Assembly (NCBI GenBank): GCA_048883405.1
Contig: JBHLQS010000069.1
Span: forward strand, 1 to 14,127
Direction: 5' to 3'
Origin: SMTZ1-83 sp048883405
GTDB lineage: Archaea > Asgardarchaeota > Thorarchaeia > Thorarchaeales > Thorarchaeaceae
Length of the DNA stretch: 14,127 bases
The notes beneath the pieces are model-generated. The model did not search any database, was not told the origin of the DNA, and worked only from the letters and a program-made list of their open reading frames with translations. This document shows, piece by piece, positions 13,471 to 14,127 of this stretch (position 1 is its first letter; each line of letters begins with the position of its first letter). The position numbers and the translations under genes are program-made.

Positions 13471-14127
13471 ATGAAACCTATTGACCTTCGCAGCGACACT
13501 GTCACAAAACCAACCGATGAGATGATTGAGGCCATCGTCAGAGCTCACAAAGAGGACAGATTTGGCGATGATGTGATTGGTGAGGACGCTGTTGTAAATG
13601 AGCTGCAAGACAAGGCTGCAAAGATCCTTGATAAGGAAGCAGCTCTTCTCGTCACCTCTGGCACTCAGGGTAATGTAGTTTCACTGCTCGCTCAAGCCAA
13701 GCCTGGAGAAGAAGTTGTTGTCGAGGACCGATCCCATTCGTACATTCATGAGGCTGGAGCAATGGCCTCACTCGGAGGTCTCTATCCTAAGCCCGTCAAG
13801 GGGATTAGGGGATACATCACACCTGAAACCCTGAAGGCTGCAATCAGCATTGATGATCCCCACTATGCGAAGACTACCCTCGTAGCTCAGGAGAACACTC
13901 ACAATGCAGCAGGTGGTGCAATCATTAGGCCCGAACAGTTTAATGCACTTGCCGATGTTGCTCACGAGAATGGTCTCAGGATTCACTGCGATGGAGCGCG
14001 CTTGTTTAACGCCGCTGTTGCACTAGACATTCCAGTTCGCAGGTTAGTAATGAAAGCAGATAGTGTCATGGTTTGTCTTAGCAAGGGTCTCTCAGCCCCA
14101 GTAGGATCCATCGTTGCTGGTACTGAA
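13471..14127 (+). CDS. ltaE: Low-specificity L-threonine aldolase, N-terminal part
   Basis: These are the first 219 codons of a PLP enzyme that continues past the right edge (family about 340 residues). It splits L-threonine or L-allo-threonine into glycine and acetaldehyde in the cytoplasm; some relatives act on other beta-hydroxy amino acids. Landmarks are DLRSDTVTKP at 5-14, FGDDVIGEDAVVNELQ at 31-46, TSGTQGN in the cofactor phosphate region, HCDGARLFNAA before the domain change, and SKGLSAPVGS, in which K205 is the Schiff-base lysine. ATG 13471 has no SD; the ATG at 13461 is out of frame and ends after seven codons. It diverges from the MFS gene over 112 bases with TATA-like boxes for both. 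Confidence 0.94.
   Translation, partial: MKPIDLRSDTVTKPTDEMIEAIVRAHKEDRFGDDVIGEDAVVNELQDKAAKILDKEAALLVTSGTQGNVVSLLAQAKPGEEVVVEDRSHSYIHEAGAMASLGGLYPKPVKGIRGYITPETLKAAISIDDPHYAKTTLVAQENTHNAAGGAIIRPEQFNALADVAHENGLRIHCDGARLFNAAVALDIPVRRLVMKADSVMVCLSKGLSAPVGSIVAGTE

Overview
This 14.1 kb window looks like chromosomal DNA of an archaeon with about 45% GC. An Asgard lineage such as Thorarchaeia is my best guess, but that is an inference, not a proof. Pointers to Archaea are the family-5 solute-binding protein with a C-terminal membrane anchor, TATA-like boxes about 25-30 bases ahead of several presumed transcript starts, genes that appear leaderless, and strong Shine-Dalgarno (SD) sequences often paired with TTG start codons. 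No rRNA, tRNA, CRISPR array, insertion sequence or phage gene was found. The gene content is mostly housekeeping, transport and repair.

Left part (1-4943, all minus strand). A biotin-dependent acyl-CoA carboxylase beta subunit runs off the left edge. It is followed upstream by a TPR-type helical-repeat protein, then an exported family-5 (peptide/nickel-type) solute-binding protein without adjacent permease genes. Next comes a gap of about 500 bases, whose GC-rich part folds by eye into nested helices and is the best candidate here for an undescribed structured RNA. A very short stomatin-like (SPFH) protein that lacks the usual C-terminal helical region follows.

Middle (5118-7281, plus strand). 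A cation diffusion facilitator with three consecutive copies of the cytoplasmic dimerisation domain (normally one) is followed by a small cysteine-rich protein of unknown function with an AN1-like zinc-finger spacing.

Right part. On the minus strand lie an ACR3 arsenite efflux carrier and a two-gene unit of biotin-protein ligase followed by RNase HIII. Upstream of these is a DUF72 (YecE-like) protein divergent from a plus-strand SRAP (YedK/HMCES) abasic-site protein. A minus-strand MFS transporter converges on the SRAP gene and diverges from a low-specificity threonine aldolase that runs off the right edge.

Functional links. The biotin-protein ligase would supply the biotinylated carrier needed by the carboxylase at the left edge. 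RNase HIII and SRAP both deal with abnormal nucleic acids. The CDF and ACR3 carriers are metal and metalloid efflux systems. Several textbook partners are missing locally: ABC permeases, the carboxylase alpha and biotin-carrier subunits, ArsR/ArsC and NfeD.
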